Source of the DNA: Roseateles_B sp041905785
Lineage (GTDB): Bacteria; Pseudomonadota; Gammaproteobacteria; Burkholderiales; Burkholderiaceae_C
Assembly: GCA_041905785.1 (NCBI GenBank)
Contig: JAYRKJ010000024.1
Coordinates: forward strand, 16,309-80,308
Reading direction: 5' to 3'
Length of the DNA: 64,000 nt
Of this stretch, positions 40,945 through 49,326 are shown in pieces; position 1 is the first letter of the stretch, and the number at the start of each line of letters is the position of its first letter. Position numbers and translations under genes: made by a program. The notes below the pieces were generated by a model. That model did no database searches. It saw only the letters and a program-made list of their open reading frames with translations, and had not been told where the DNA came from.

Positions 40945-41652
40945 TCAGACGGCGCGGCGCACCATCAGTTCCTTGATCTTGCCGATGGCCTTGGTGGGGT
41001 TCAGCCCCTTGGGGCAGACGTCCACGCAGTTCATGATGGTGTGGCAGCGGAACAGCCGGTACGGGTCCTCGAGGTTGTCGAGGCGCTCCGCGGTGGCCTG
41101 GTCACGGCTGTCCGCGATGAAGCGGTAGGCCTGCAGCAGACCGGCCGGGCCCACGAACTTGTCGGGGTTCCACCAGAAGCTGGGGCAGCTGGTGGAGCAG
41201 CTGGCGCACAGGATGCACTCGTACAGGCCGTCCAGCTCCTCGCGCTCCACCGGCGACTGCAGGCGCTCCTTCTCGGGCAGCGGCGTGTCGTTCACCAGGT
41301 AGGGCTTGATGGAGTGGTACTGCTTGAAGAACTGCGTCATGTCCACGATCAGGTCGCGGACCACGGGCAGGCCCGGCAGCGGCTTGAGCACCACCACCTG
41401 CGGCAGCGAGCGCATGTTCGTCAGGCAGGCCAGGCCGTTCTTGCCGTTGATGTTCATGGCATCGGAACCGCAGACGCCTTCGCGGCAGGAGCGGCGGAAG
41501 CTCAGCGTGGGATCCACGGCCTTGAGCTTGAGCAGCGCGTCCAGCAGCATGCGCTCATTGCCCTCGAGCTCGATCTCGAGGGTCTGCATATAGGGCTTGG
41601 CGTCCTTGTCCGGGTCGTAGCGGTAGATCTGGAAGGTACGTTTTTGGCTCAT
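40945..41652 (-). CDS. sdhB: Succinate dehydrogenase iron-sulfur subunit
   Basis: This 235-residue subunit carries the three Fe-S clusters of complex II. [2Fe-2S] cysteines lie in FRRSCREGVCGSDAMNINGK. [4Fe-4S] cysteines lie in ECILCASCSTSCPSF, and the [3Fe-4S] group lies in CHTIMNCVDVCPKGLNP. It passes electrons from SdhA FAD to ubiquinone at the SdhC/SdhD interface. It is 14 bp after sdhA. Confidence 0.97.
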   Translation of the reverse strand: MSQKRTFQIYRYDPDKDAKPYMQTLEIELEGNERMLLDALLKLKAVDPTLSFRRSCREGVCGSDAMNINGKNGLACLTNMRSLPQVVVLKPLPGLPVVRDLIVDMTQFFKQYHSIKPYLVNDTPLPEKERLQSPVEREELDGLYECILCASCSTSCPSFWWNPDKFVGPAGLLQAYRFIADSRDQATAERLDNLEDPYRLFRCHTIMNCVDVCPKGLNPTKAIGKIKELMVRRAV

Positions 41653-41666
41653 GACTTATCCAATCC

Positions 41667-43442
41667 TCAGAAGGTACGCACCTTGGGCGGCACAGATTCC
41701 ACGGTCAGCGGGGTCAGCTTGACCGGCTTGTAGTCCAGGCGATTGCCTTCGGAGTACCACAGCGTGTGCTTCATCCAGTTCGCGTCGTCGCGGTTGGGGA
41801 AGTCGTTGTGGGCGTGGGCACCGCGGGACTCCGGACGGGCGGCGGCCGAGGTCATCGTGGCCTTGGCGGCTTCGATCAGGTTCTCGACTTCCAGGGCCTC
41901 GACGCGGGCGGTGTTGAAGACCTTGGACTTGTCCTTCAGGCCGATGTGCTTCACGCGCTCGGCGACTTCCAGGATCTTCCTGACGCCTTCGTCCATCACG
42001 GCCTGCGTGCGGAACACGCCGGCATGCTTCTGCATGGTCGAGCGGATGTCATTGGCCACGTCCTGGGCATACTCGCCGTTGCTGGCCGACTCCAGGCGCG
42101 CCAGGCGGGCCAGGGTCTGGTCGGCGGCGTCCTTGGGCAGGGGCTTGTGCTCGCGGTTCTTGAGGTTGAAGTCCACGATGTGCTTGCCGGCTGCGCGACC
42201 GAACACCACCAGGTCCAGCAGCGAGTTGGTGCCCAGGCGGTTGGCGCCGTGCACCGACACGCAGGAGCACTCGCCCACCGCGTACAGGCCGTTGATGACT
42301 TCGTTGGGGTTGCCGTTCTTGGGCACGACCACCTGACCGTTGATGTTGGTCGGGATGCCGCCCATCTGGTAGTGGATGGTCGGCACCACGGGGATCGGCT
42401 CCTTGGTGATGTCGACGTTGGCGAAGTTGTGGCCGATCTCGTACACCGAGGGCAGACGCTTCATGATCGTCTCGGCGCCCAGGTGGGTCATGTCCAGCAG
42501 CACGTAGTCCTTGTTGGGACCGCAGCCACGGCCTTCCTTGATTTCCTGGTCCATGGAGCGGGACACGAAGTCGCGCGGGGCCAGGTCCTTCAGGGTCGGG
42601 GCGTAACGTTCCATGAAGCGCTCGCCGTTGGCATTGCGCAGGATGGCGCCTTCGCCACGGCAGCCTTCGGTCAGCAGCACGCCAGCGCCGGCCACGCCGG
42701 TGGGGTGGAACTGCCAGAACTCCATGTCTTCCAGCGGGATGCCGGCGCGCGCCGCCATGCCCAGGCCGTCACCGGTGTTGATGAAGGCGTTGGTGGAGGC
42801 TGCATAGATGCGGCCGGCACCGCCGGTGGCCATCAGCACGGTCTTGGCCTGCAGGATGTGGACTTCGCCGGTTTCCATCTCCAGCGCGGTCACGCCGACG
42901 ACGTCGCCCTCGGCGTCACGGATGACGTCCAGCGCCATCCATTCCACGAAGAACTGGGTGCGGGCCTTGACGTTCTGCTGGTACAGCGTGTGAAGCAGGG
43001 CGTGGCCGGTGCGGTCGGCCGCGGCGCAGGCGCGCTGCACGGGCTTTTCGCCGTAGTTGGCCGTGTGGCCGCCGAAGGGGCGCTGGTAGATGGTGCCGTC
43101 CAGGTTGCGGTCGAAGGGCATGCCGAAGTGTTCGAGTTCGTACACGACCTTCGGAGCCTCGCGGCACATGAACTCGATGGCGTCCTGGTCACCCAGCCAG
43201 TCCGAACCCTTGACGGTGTCGAAGAAGTGGTAGTGCCAGTTGTCCTCCGACATATTGCCCAGTGAGGCGCCGATGCCGCCTTGGGCGGCCACGGTGTGCG
43301 AGCGGGTCGGGAAAACCTTGGACAGCACGGCCACGTTCAGGCCGGCCAGCGAGAGTTGCAGCGAGGCGCGCATGCCGGAACCACCGGCACCCACGATCAC
43401 CACATCGAATTTGCGCTTTGCGAGCGAGCTTCCAACTTGCAT
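41667..43442 (-). CDS. sdhA: Succinate dehydrogenase flavoprotein subunit
   Basis: This 591-residue subunit oxidises succinate to fumarate. It has the N-terminal dinucleotide fold VVIVGAGGSGMRASLQL, the SHTVAAQGGIGAS segment with His49 for covalent FAD, the HPTGVAGAGVLLTEGCRGEG active-site region, and GANRLGTNSLLDLVVFGRAAG near the C-terminal half. Lengths and motifs match functional enzymes. It is 3 bp after sdhD, and SdhE for its flavinylation is encoded downstream. Confidence 0.97.
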   Translation of the reverse strand: MQVGSSLAKRKFDVVIVGAGGSGMRASLQLSLAGLNVAVLSKVFPTRSHTVAAQGGIGASLGNMSEDNWHYHFFDTVKGSDWLGDQDAIEFMCREAPKVVYELEHFGMPFDRNLDGTIYQRPFGGHTANYGEKPVQRACAAADRTGHALLHTLYQQNVKARTQFFVEWMALDVIRDAEGDVVGVTALEMETGEVHILQAKTVLMATGGAGRIYAASTNAFINTGDGLGMAARAGIPLEDMEFWQFHPTGVAGAGVLLTEGCRGEGAILRNANGERFMERYAPTLKDLAPRDFVSRSMDQEIKEGRGCGPNKDYVLLDMTHLGAETIMKRLPSVYEIGHNFANVDITKEPIPVVPTIHYQMGGIPTNINGQVVVPKNGNPNEVINGLYAVGECSCVSVHGANRLGTNSLLDLVVFGRAAGKHIVDFNLKNREHKPLPKDAADQTLARLARLESASNGEYAQDVANDIRSTMQKHAGVFRTQAVMDEGVRKILEVAERVKHIGLKDKSKVFNTARVEALEVENLIEAAKATMTSAAARPESRGAHAHNDFPNRDDANWMKHTLWYSEGNRLDYKPVKLTPLTVESVPPKVRTF

Positions 43443-43445
43443 TTT

Positions 43446-43808
43446 TTACAGCCTCCAGAGGACTTGGATCGCCCAACCCGCGCAACCCACCAACCAGACC
43501 AGGGTGAACACGTGCAGGGCCAGGCGGATGCCCACCGGCTTGACGTAGTCCATCCAGATGTCGCGCACACCGACCCAGGCGTGGTACGCCAGGGAGATGA
43601 TGGTCGCGAAGGTCACGAACTTCATCCACTGCTGCGAGAAGATGCCCGACCACAGCTCATAGCCCAGCGGCTGCTTGGTGAACAGGATCTGGGCCAGCAG
43701 CACGATGGTGAACAGCGCCATCAGCACGGCCGTCACGCGCTGGGCCAGCCAGTCGCGCAGACCATAGTGCGCACCGCTGACGATGCGCTTGGTTCCGTAA
43801 GTACTCAT
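43446..43808 (-). CDS. sdhD: Succinate dehydrogenase membrane anchor subunit D
   Basis: This 120-residue protein has three hydrophobic helices and the conserved segment SLAYHAWVGVRDIWMDYVKP, which carries haem and quinone-site residues. It anchors the dehydrogenase in the membrane together with SdhC. The ATG at 43808 follows a GGAGG-like site; a longer frame upstream lacks support. It lies between sdhC and sdhA. Confidence 0.93.
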   Translation of the reverse strand: MSTYGTKRIVSGAHYGLRDWLAQRVTAVLMALFTIVLLAQILFTKQPLGYELWSGIFSQQWMKFVTFATIISLAYHAWVGVRDIWMDYVKPVGIRLALHVFTLVWLVGCAGWAIQVLWRL

Positions 43809-43836
43809 TCTTTGAACCTCCGTCTTGATCAGGTGC

Positions 43837-44277
43837 TCAGTACAGGCCGAAGAGCTTGGCACCCAGGGCCAGGGTCAGCAGCACGGACGAAGCCAGGGTC
43901 AGCACGGCACTGGAATGCCCCTGCTCCTTGCTGACGCTGTGCGTGGCGTCCATCCACAGGTGGCGCACGCCGGCGATGAAGTGGTGCAGGTAGCCCCAGA
44001 TCAGAGCCAGCGCCACCAGCTTGACCAGCACGCCGGGGATGGGACCCAGGCCGGCCACGAAGGCGTTCTTGAACACGTCGAAGGAAATCTCGGTGCTCAG
44101 GCTGGTGTCCAGCATCCAGATCACGAAGGGCAGCAGCAGGAACATGAGCATGCCGCTGATGCGATGCAGGATCGAGACGATGCCGGCGGGCGGCAGCCGG
44201 TAGGACACGATCTGCGTCACATGGATGTTGCGGTAGACCGGTCGCAGTGTGGTGGTCTGTCTGGTGGTGTCTGTCAT
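43837..44277 (-). CDS. sdhC: Succinate dehydrogenase cytochrome b556 subunit C
   Basis: This 146-residue protein has three membrane helices, the family signature SILHRISGMLMF (HRxSG) and the haem-ligand helix LHHFIAGVRHLWMD. It begins MTDTTRQTTTLRPVYRNI, usual for betaproteobacterial SdhC. It is the first structural sdh gene, 101 bp after the gntR gene on the same strand. That gap contains an AT-rich TGCAATAAAAT stretch that may be a -10 region and a related copy of the dispersed motif (GGGTCAGGCCTTGCC, 44331-44345). Confidence 0.95.
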   Translation of the reverse strand: MTDTTRQTTTLRPVYRNIHVTQIVSYRLPPAGIVSILHRISGMLMFLLLPFVIWMLDTSLSTEISFDVFKNAFVAGLGPIPGVLVKLVALALIWGYLHHFIAGVRHLWMDATHSVSKEQGHSSAVLTLASSVLLTLALGAKLFGLY

Positions 44278-44378
44278 ACCCGACCTTTGGTAATCAATGT
44301 GAAACCTGAGGATTTTATTGCAACGCAACAGGGTCAGGCCTTGCCTTTCGCTGCCGCGAGCCTCTTTCTTTCGGAGCG

Positions 44379-45182
44379 TCAGTTCAGATCGTTGCGATAG
44401 AAATGCGTGGACGTGTTGTAGAGACCGCGGCGAAGCTCCACCGGCCGGTCGCCGTAGGTGAAGGACAAGCGCTCCACGCTCAGAAGCGGTGTGCCGACCT
44501 TGACCTGCAGCAAGGCCGCGGCCTCGGCATCCGCCGCCACGGCGCGGATCTTTTCCTGAGCCCGGATCATCTGCACTCCGAACTCCGACTCGAACAAACC
44601 ATAGAACGGACCGCGATGCTGGTTCAGCAGCTCGGTCGTCAAACCCTTGAACAGACTGCCCGGCAGCCAGATGTCATCCAGCACCACCGGCCGGCCCTTG
44701 CTGTGCAACAGGCGGCGCACCTCGACCATGGCGTCCCCCGCACGCATCTGCAACTGGCGGGCGATCCAGGCCGGCGCGCGCTGCCGCCGGCAGTCCAGCA
44801 ACTGGCGCCCCAGGCCGGGCTCCTGGCCTTCGTCCGGCATCAGGCGCAGAAAGCGGTACTGCTGCTTCTGCTCCGCATGCGTGGCCACGAAGGTGCCCTT
44901 GCCCTGACGGCGCACCAGCAGATTCTCGGCCGCCAGTTCGTCAATAGCCTTACGAACCGTGCCCTGGCTGACGCCGAAGGTGGAGGCCAGCTCCATCTCG
45001 CTGGGGATGGCCTCGCCGGCCTTCCACGCCCCGGCCTGCAGGCGCTGGATGATCAGGCCCTTGATCTGCCGATACAGCGGCGAGAACGCCGGGGAGGATG
45101 GCGACGCGGCATGACCGGGCGCAGCCTCGCCACGCTGGAGCTCCAGGCCAGGCGCAAGAGGAACTGCTGGGGGATTCGGCAT
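44379..45182 (-). CDS. GntR/HutC-family regulator of the TCA gene cluster
   Basis: This 267-residue protein has an N-terminal GntR winged helix (IPSEMELASTFGVSQGTVRK followed by AIDELAAENLLVRRQGKGTF) and a UTRA ligand-binding domain in the C-terminal half (FKGLTTELLNQHRGPFYGLF, LLSVERLSFTYGDRPVELRR). It is placed between sdhC and the divergent mdh, the common arrangement in Burkholderiales, and probably controls both directions in response to a metabolite. GTCTT-CTAT-AAGAC upstream is a candidate operator. The ligand is unknown. Confidence 0.9.
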   Translation of the reverse strand: MPNPPAVPLAPGLELQRGEAAPGHAASPSSPAFSPLYRQIKGLIIQRLQAGAWKAGEAIPSEMELASTFGVSQGTVRKAIDELAAENLLVRRQGKGTFVATHAEQKQQYRFLRLMPDEGQEPGLGRQLLDCRRQRAPAWIARQLQMRAGDAMVEVRRLLHSKGRPVVLDDIWLPGSLFKGLTTELLNQHRGPFYGLFESEFGVQMIRAQEKIRAVAADAEAAALLQVKVGTPLLSVERLSFTYGDRPVELRRGLYNTSTHFYRNDLN

Positions 45183-45246
45183 GGGCGGGATTCGAGCACA
45201 GGCCACCCCCGCCCGTCGAGCGGATTCGGCAAATCCGCTCAAAGTT

Positions 45247-45267
45247 GTCTTCTATAAGACATAAGAC
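45247..45267. promoter_or_regulatory. Candidate GntR operator in the gntR-mdh intergenic region
   Basis: GTCTT-CTAT-AAGAC (45247-45260) is a perfect dyad followed by a direct ATAAGAC copy (45261-45267). It lies 65-85 bp upstream of gntR and over 220 bp before mdh. A CATAAT -10-like hexamer for mdh is at 45293-45298. The rest of the 306-bp gap (45299-45488) shows no further clear signal. Confidence 0.6.
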
Positions 45268-45488
45268 CGTCAGTTTTATGCAAAGGCGGGCGCATAATCT
45301 CGCCTGCCCTGCTGCAAGTGGCCGCATGACCAGGGGTCAATAGGGAAAACGCCCGGACTCTGGCCTACACTTGCCGCCACCGCGCTGCCGCCTGCCCGCC
45401 CATCGGTCTCGCTCGTCCCGGGATGACCGTCGTGCTTGCGCAACCAGTGGCGCCACGAACAGCTTTTTCATCCTTTTCGGAGACCTCC

Positions 45489-46475
45489 ATGAGCAAGAAA
45501 CCCGTTCGCGTTGCCGTCACCGGCGCCGCAGGCCAGATCGGCTACGCCCTGTTGTTCCGCATCGCCTCCGGCGAAATGCTGGGCAAGGACCAGCCCGTGA
45601 TCCTGCAGCTGCTGGAGATCCCGGACGAGAAGGCCCAGAACGCGCTGAAGGGCGTGATCATGGAACTGGAAGACTGCGCCTTCCCGCTGCTGGCCGGCAT
45701 CGAAGCCCACAGCGACCCGATGACCGCCTTCAAGGACACCGACTACGCCCTGCTGGTCGGCGCCCGCCCCCGCGGCCCCGGCATGGAGCGTTCGGACCTG
45801 CTGGCCGCCAACGCCCAGATCTTCACGGTGCAGGGCAAGGCCCTCAACGCCGTGGCCTCGCGCAACGTCAAGGTGCTGGTCGTGGGCAACCCCGCCAACA
45901 CCAACGCCTACATCGCCATGAAGTCCGCGCCGGACCTGCCGGCCAAGAACTTCACCGCCATGCTGCGCCTGGACCACAACCGCGCTGCCTCGCAGATTGC
46001 CGCCAAGACCGGCAAGGCCGTGGCCGACATCGAAAAGCTGGCCGTGTGGGGCAACCACTCGCCCACGATGTACGCCGACTACCGTTACGCCACCATCGGC
46101 GGCCAGTCGGTCAAGGCCATGATCAACGACGAGCAGTGGAACCGTGACGTGTTCCTGCCCACCGTCGGCAAGCGCGGCGCCGCCATCATCGCCGCCCGCG
46201 GCCTGTCCTCGGCCGCCTCGGCCGCCAACGCTGCCATCGACCACATGCGCGACTGGGCCCTGGGCACCAACGGCAAGTGGGTCACCATGGGCATTCCGTC
46301 CAAGGGCGAATACGGCATTCCCGCCGAGGTGATGTTCGGCTACCCCGTGACCTGCGAGAACGGCGAGTACAAGATCGTCGAGGGCCTGGAGATCGATGCC
46401 TTCTCGCAAGAGTGCATCAACAAGACCCTGAACGAACTGCTGGAAGAGCAGAACGGCGTCAAGCACCTGCTGTGA
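45489..46475 (+). CDS. mdh: Malate dehydrogenase
   Basis: This 328-residue NAD-dependent enzyme converts malate to oxaloacetate. It has the nucleotide-binding start VRVAVTGAAGQIGYALLFRI, the mobile loop GARPRGPGMERSDLL with the substrate arginines, LVVGNPANTNAYIA, LDHNRAASQIA, and the catalytic His in WGNHSPTMYAD. It belongs to the cytosolic-type (MDH group 2) enzymes usual in betaproteobacteria. GGAG lies 6 bp before the ATG. Divergent from gntR, and followed by a clear terminator. Confidence 0.97.
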   Translation: MSKKPVRVAVTGAAGQIGYALLFRIASGEMLGKDQPVILQLLEIPDEKAQNALKGVIMELEDCAFPLLAGIEAHSDPMTAFKDTDYALLVGARPRGPGMERSDLLAANAQIFTVQGKALNAVASRNVKVLVVGNPANTNAYIAMKSAPDLPAKNFTAMLRLDHNRAASQIAAKTGKAVADIEKLAVWGNHSPTMYADYRYATIGGQSVKAMINDEQWNRDVFLPTVGKRGAAIIAARGLSSAASAANAAIDHMRDWALGTNGKWVTMGIPSKGEYGIPAEVMFGYPVTCENGEYKIVEGLEIDAFSQECINKTLNELLEEQNGVKHLL

Positions 46476-46523
46476 TCGCCGCAAGGCCAGCCAGCGTCAC
46501 GGACACGCGTTCGTGATACGGTG

Positions 46524-46556
46524 AAGGGTCGGCCCATGCCGGCCCTTTTTCTTTTT
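46524..46556 (+). terminator. Rho-independent terminator after mdh
   Basis: AGGGTCGGC pairs with GCCGGCCCT across a CCAT loop, followed by TTTTTCTTTTT. It starts 48 bp after the mdh stop. The next gene starts only 28 bp further on and must have its own promoter or rely on read-through. Confidence 0.9.
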
Positions 46557-46583
46557 GCATTCCCAGCTTCCCGCCCACCCAAC

Positions 46584-47579
46584 ATGAGCACCGCGCCGCA
46601 CCCTCGCCTGGCCCTTTTTGAAGAGGGCGATGCCGCCACCTTGCTGCCGGTCGTCGACCACTACTGCGGCGTCGAGGCGCGCATGCGCAAGAGCCTGGAG
46701 CTGCAGGCGCAGATGGGCCCGGTCTTCGACATCACCCTGGACTGCGAGGACGGCGCGCCGGTGGGCGGCGAAGCGGAGCACGTGCTGCTGGTCAACGAGT
46801 TGCTCAACAACCCGCTGAACCGCCACGGCCGCGTCGGCGCCCGCGTGCACCCGCTGGGCCATGCCTCCTTCGAGGCGGATGTCGAAGGCCTGCTGGCCGG
46901 CGGCGGCGAGCGCCTGGCCTACCTGATGGTGCCCAAGCCCCAGTCCTTCGACGACGTGGAGCGTGCCATCACCTTCATCGACGCCACGCGCAAGCGCCTG
47001 AACCTGCAGCAGGACCTGCCCATCCACGTGCTGATCGAGACCCATGGTGCCCTGCGCGACGTGCATCGGATCGCCGCGCATCCGCGCATCGAGTCCCTCT
47101 CCTTTGGTCTGATGGACTTCGTCTCCGCCCACCGCGGCGCCATCCCCCGCGCCGGACTCACGGTCGAGGGCCAGTTCAGCCACCCGCTGGTGGTGCGCGC
47201 CAAGCTGGAGATCGCCGCCGCGGCCCATGCCTGCGGCAAGACGCCCTCGCATTGCGTGGTGACCGAGTTCAAGGACAGCGACGCCTTGGAAATGGCAGCA
47301 GGCCGCGCCGCCCGCGAGTTCGGCTACACGCGCATGTGGAGCATCCATCCCAACCAGATCCGCCCCATCATCGAGGCCTTTGCACCGCGCGCGGCCGAGA
47401 TCGACGAGGCCATCGAGATCATCCAGGCCGCGCAAGCCGCCAGTTGGGCCCCCATCCAGCACCGCGATACCCTGCATGACCGCGCCAGCTATCGCTACTT
47501 CTGGCAGGTGCTGGAGCGCGCCCATCGCACCGGGCAGGCCTTGCCGGCCGAAGTGGAAGCCGCCTACTTCGGCAGCTGA
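46584..47579 (+). CDS. HpcH/HpaI-family CoA ester lyase (CitE-like)
   Basis: This 331-residue TIM-barrel protein has DITLDCEDGAPVGGEAEHV (Asp/Glu for Mg), VGARVHPLGHASF, LIETHGALRDVHRIAAHP and GYTRMWSIHPNQIRPIIEAF, all marks of the citrate-lyase-beta/malyl-CoA-lyase-like group. Members cleave or form malyl-CoA, citramalyl-CoA or related esters. It lacks the other citrate lyase subunits nearby, so a stand-alone CoA-ester lyase is the better call. It lies directly after mdh. The ATG at 46584 was chosen because an upstream frame start lies inside the mdh terminator. Confidence 0.85.
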   Translation: MSTAPHPRLALFEEGDAATLLPVVDHYCGVEARMRKSLELQAQMGPVFDITLDCEDGAPVGGEAEHVLLVNELLNNPLNRHGRVGARVHPLGHASFEADVEGLLAGGGERLAYLMVPKPQSFDDVERAITFIDATRKRLNLQQDLPIHVLIETHGALRDVHRIAAHPRIESLSFGLMDFVSAHRGAIPRAGLTVEGQFSHPLVVRAKLEIAAAAHACGKTPSHCVVTEFKDSDALEMAAGRAAREFGYTRMWSIHPNQIRPIIEAFAPRAAEIDEAIEIIQAAQAASWAPIQHRDTLHDRASYRYFWQVLERAHRTGQALPAEVEAAYFGS

Positions 47580-47749
47580 CGCGCGAACCGCCGGTCTGAA
47601 CTCACCATTTATTGCAGATGAAGGGAATTCGGGCATAGACAGCGAGCGAGGCGTGGCGCATGCTTGCGCCGGACCCTGCCCTCCGCTCGACAAAGCCCCC
47701 ACACGCAGGACTTTTGCTTGCACAATCAAGCATCTGCACAGGATTTTTC

Positions 47750-48289
47750 ATGCATTACCTTCGTACCCTTTCCGCCGTCCTGGGCACCTCGGCCCTGCTC
47801 ATCACCGGCCAGGCCCTGGCCGCTGCCAAGGAAACGCCGGCTGCGCCCAAGAACCGCCTGGCCGCCAAGCTCAAGCCGCAAAGCGCGGTCGCCCCGCTCC
47901 CCCCGGCCGAAGAAGCCCCGCTGACCGACGAGCAGCTGCAGGTGGCGCCGCGGGTGCATGCCGGCGACGCCCAGTGCGAGTTCAACCAGCAGGTGCACAT
48001 CACGCCCCACCCGGACAAGCCGGGCCGCTTCCGGCTGCAGTTCGGCAAGATGGTCTACAACATGACGCCGGAGCCGACCAGCACCGGCGCCGTGCGCCTG
48101 GAAGACAAGAGTGCCGGCGTGGTTTGGCTGCAGATCCCGACCAAGTCCATGCTGATGAACGCCAAGGTCGGCCAACGCATGGTGGACAGCTGCCAGCACG
48201 CCGAGCAGCGCGCCTTCGTGGCCAACAGCAACACCGGCCAGCCCTCAGCAGGCATTGGCATCACGCCCGGCAGCGCCAGCAGCAACTGA
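47750..48289 (+). CDS. Exported protein of unknown function
   Basis: This 179-residue protein has a signal peptide (MHYLRTLSAVLGTSALLITGQALA), a Pro/Ala/Lys-rich linker, then a compact domain with two cysteines (DAQCEFNQQVHITPH and VDSCQHAEQRAF) and an MLMNAKVGQRMV segment. It is probably periplasmic. I do not recognise a characterised family; similar sequences occur in Burkholderiales genomes. It has its own transcription unit, with a terminator 22 bp after the stop. No functional clue from the neighbours, which are TCA-cycle genes and a toxin-antitoxin pair. Confidence 0.75.
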   Translation: MHYLRTLSAVLGTSALLITGQALAAAKETPAAPKNRLAAKLKPQSAVAPLPPAEEAPLTDEQLQVAPRVHAGDAQCEFNQQVHITPHPDKPGRFRLQFGKMVYNMTPEPTSTGAVRLEDKSAGVVWLQIPTKSMLMNAKVGQRMVDSCQHAEQRAFVANSNTGQPSAGIGITPGSASSN

Positions 48290-48311
48290 CGCGCGCCCGC
48301 ACAGCCACAAG

Positions 48312-48334
48312 AGGAGGCCACGGCCTCCTTTTTT
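48312..48334 (+). terminator. Rho-independent terminator after the exported protein gene
   Basis: AGGAGGCC and GGCCTCCT pair almost without loop, followed by TTTTT. It ends the 47750-48289 gene. Confidence 0.85.
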
Positions 48335-48481
48335 CATGGCCACGCCCGCGTCCAGCTGAGCAGGCCCGGGCCCCGCCGCTCGTCCCCGGCCACAAGCCCC
48401 CCGGCCTCTTTTGCGCCAGCGCCGTTCGCGCCACCGCCACCCAGGCATGAGCGCCTGCGCCCCGCAGCGCAGCTCACGGCA

Positions 48482-48514
48482 CCCCAAGTCCGAGTTGCCC
48501 GCTCGGGCTTGGGG
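48482..48514. repeat. Long hairpin upstream of vapB
   Basis: CCCCAAGTCCGAG (48482-48494) and CTCGGGCTTGGGG (48502-48514) form a 13-bp stem, with one G-T pair and a 7-nt loop. No T-run follows. It lies 62 bp before the vapB ATG and just ahead of the vapBC promoter. Confidence 0.75.
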
Positions 48515-48523
48515 AGATGTTGG

Positions 48524-48548
48524 AAGTACGTACAATCAATACATACTT
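48524..48548 (+). promoter_or_regulatory. vapBC promoter-operator dyad
   Basis: AAGTACGTA-caatcaa-TACATACTT has 9-bp arms matching at 8 of 9 positions, 28-52 bp before the vapB ATG. It overlaps a probable TTGGAA (48520-48525) ... TACTTT (48544-48549) promoter. VapBC complexes typically bind such sites and repress their own transcription. Confidence 0.65.
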
Positions 48549-48575
48549 TCAGCGGCATACCCGAGGAGCACCAGC

Positions 48576-48833
48576 ATGGAAGCGACTGTTGCCGAACGCG
48601 GACAGATCACCCTGCCCAAGGCCGTGCGCGACGCCCTGGGACTGACCAAAGGCACCACACTCAAGGTGGAGTTGGACGGCGGTCGCATCATCCTGCGCAA
48701 GGATGTGGGCGACGCCCTGTCGCGCATGCGGGGCCGCATCAAGCTGCCTGCCGGCACCAGCACCGACGACGTCATGCGCGAGCTGCGTGGCCGCGCCCCT
48801 GGCGACCCCTACCCGCCGCCGGATGAAGCTTGA
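48576..48833 (+). CDS. vapB: AbrB/VapB-type antitoxin
   Basis: This 85-residue protein begins EATVAERGQITLPKAVRDAL followed by GLTKGTTLKVELDGGRIILR, a SpoVT/AbrB swapped-hairpin DNA-binding domain. The C-terminal tail (SRMRGRIKLPAGTSTDDVMR, ending PGDPYPPPDEA) is the toxin-binding part. GAGGAG precedes the ATG. It lies 37 bp before vapC. It should neutralise the PIN toxin and repress the operon through the dyad at 48524-48548. Confidence 0.88.
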   Translation: MEATVAERGQITLPKAVRDALGLTKGTTLKVELDGGRIILRKDVGDALSRMRGRIKLPAGTSTDDVMRELRGRAPGDPYPPPDEA

Positions 48834-48870
48834 ACCCGCCCTGCCCTCCACCTGATCGCCGCGCCACGCC

Positions 48871-49290
48871 ATGATTGCCGTCGACACCTCCATCCTGGTC
48901 GATTACATCGGCGATGGTCCCCTGGCCGAGCAGGCCGAGCAGCTGCTGCGCACGGCGCTGTCTGCTGGGCCCGTGGTCGCCTGCGATGTCGTGGTCAGCG
49001 AAGTCGTGGCCGGGCTGGGCCACAGCGACCTCGTGCTGGAAACGCTGGAGGCCATCGGCATCAGCTACTCGCCCGTGGAGCTGCGCGCTGCCCTGCGGGC
49101 CGGCGAGATGCAACGCCGCTACCGCACGCGCCTGCAGGGCCAGTCCGAACTCCCCCAGGCGCGGCGCTCCGTGCCTGATTTCCTCATCGGTGCCCACGCC
49201 CTGCTGCAGTGCCAGGGTCTGATCACCCGTGACGCCGGTTTCTTTCGTGACTACTTCAAAGGCCTGCGCGTGATCGCGCCCAAGCCCTGA
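48871..49290 (+). CDS. vapC: VapC PIN-domain ribonuclease toxin
   Basis: This 139-residue PIN protein has the acidic active-site set Asp5 (IAVDTSILVDYI), Glu44 (VVSEVVAGLG), Asp103 (SVPDFLIGAHA) and Asp121 (ITRDAGFFRDYF). VapC toxins cut tRNA or rRNA at specific sites and stop translation when the antitoxin is lost. All catalytic acids are intact, so it should be active. It ends 36 bp before acnB. Confidence 0.9.
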   Translation: MIAVDTSILVDYIGDGPLAEQAEQLLRTALSAGPVVACDVVVSEVVAGLGHSDLVLETLEAIGISYSPVELRAALRAGEMQRRYRTRLQGQSELPQARRSVPDFLIGAHALLQCQGLITRDAGFFRDYFKGLRVIAPKP

Positions 49291-49326
49291 GAGTCGTATT
49301 CCTTTTCTTGTCCCTGGAGTCCCCCC

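Noticed and set aside
46521..46583. Upstream start of the CoA ester lyase
   Set aside because: The extra 21 codons lie inside the mdh terminator. The ATG at 46584 is the better start.
48411..48575. Longer start for the VapB antitoxin
   Set aside because: It would run through the hairpin and promoter dyad. The ATG at 48576 has GAGGAG and begins the AbrB domain.
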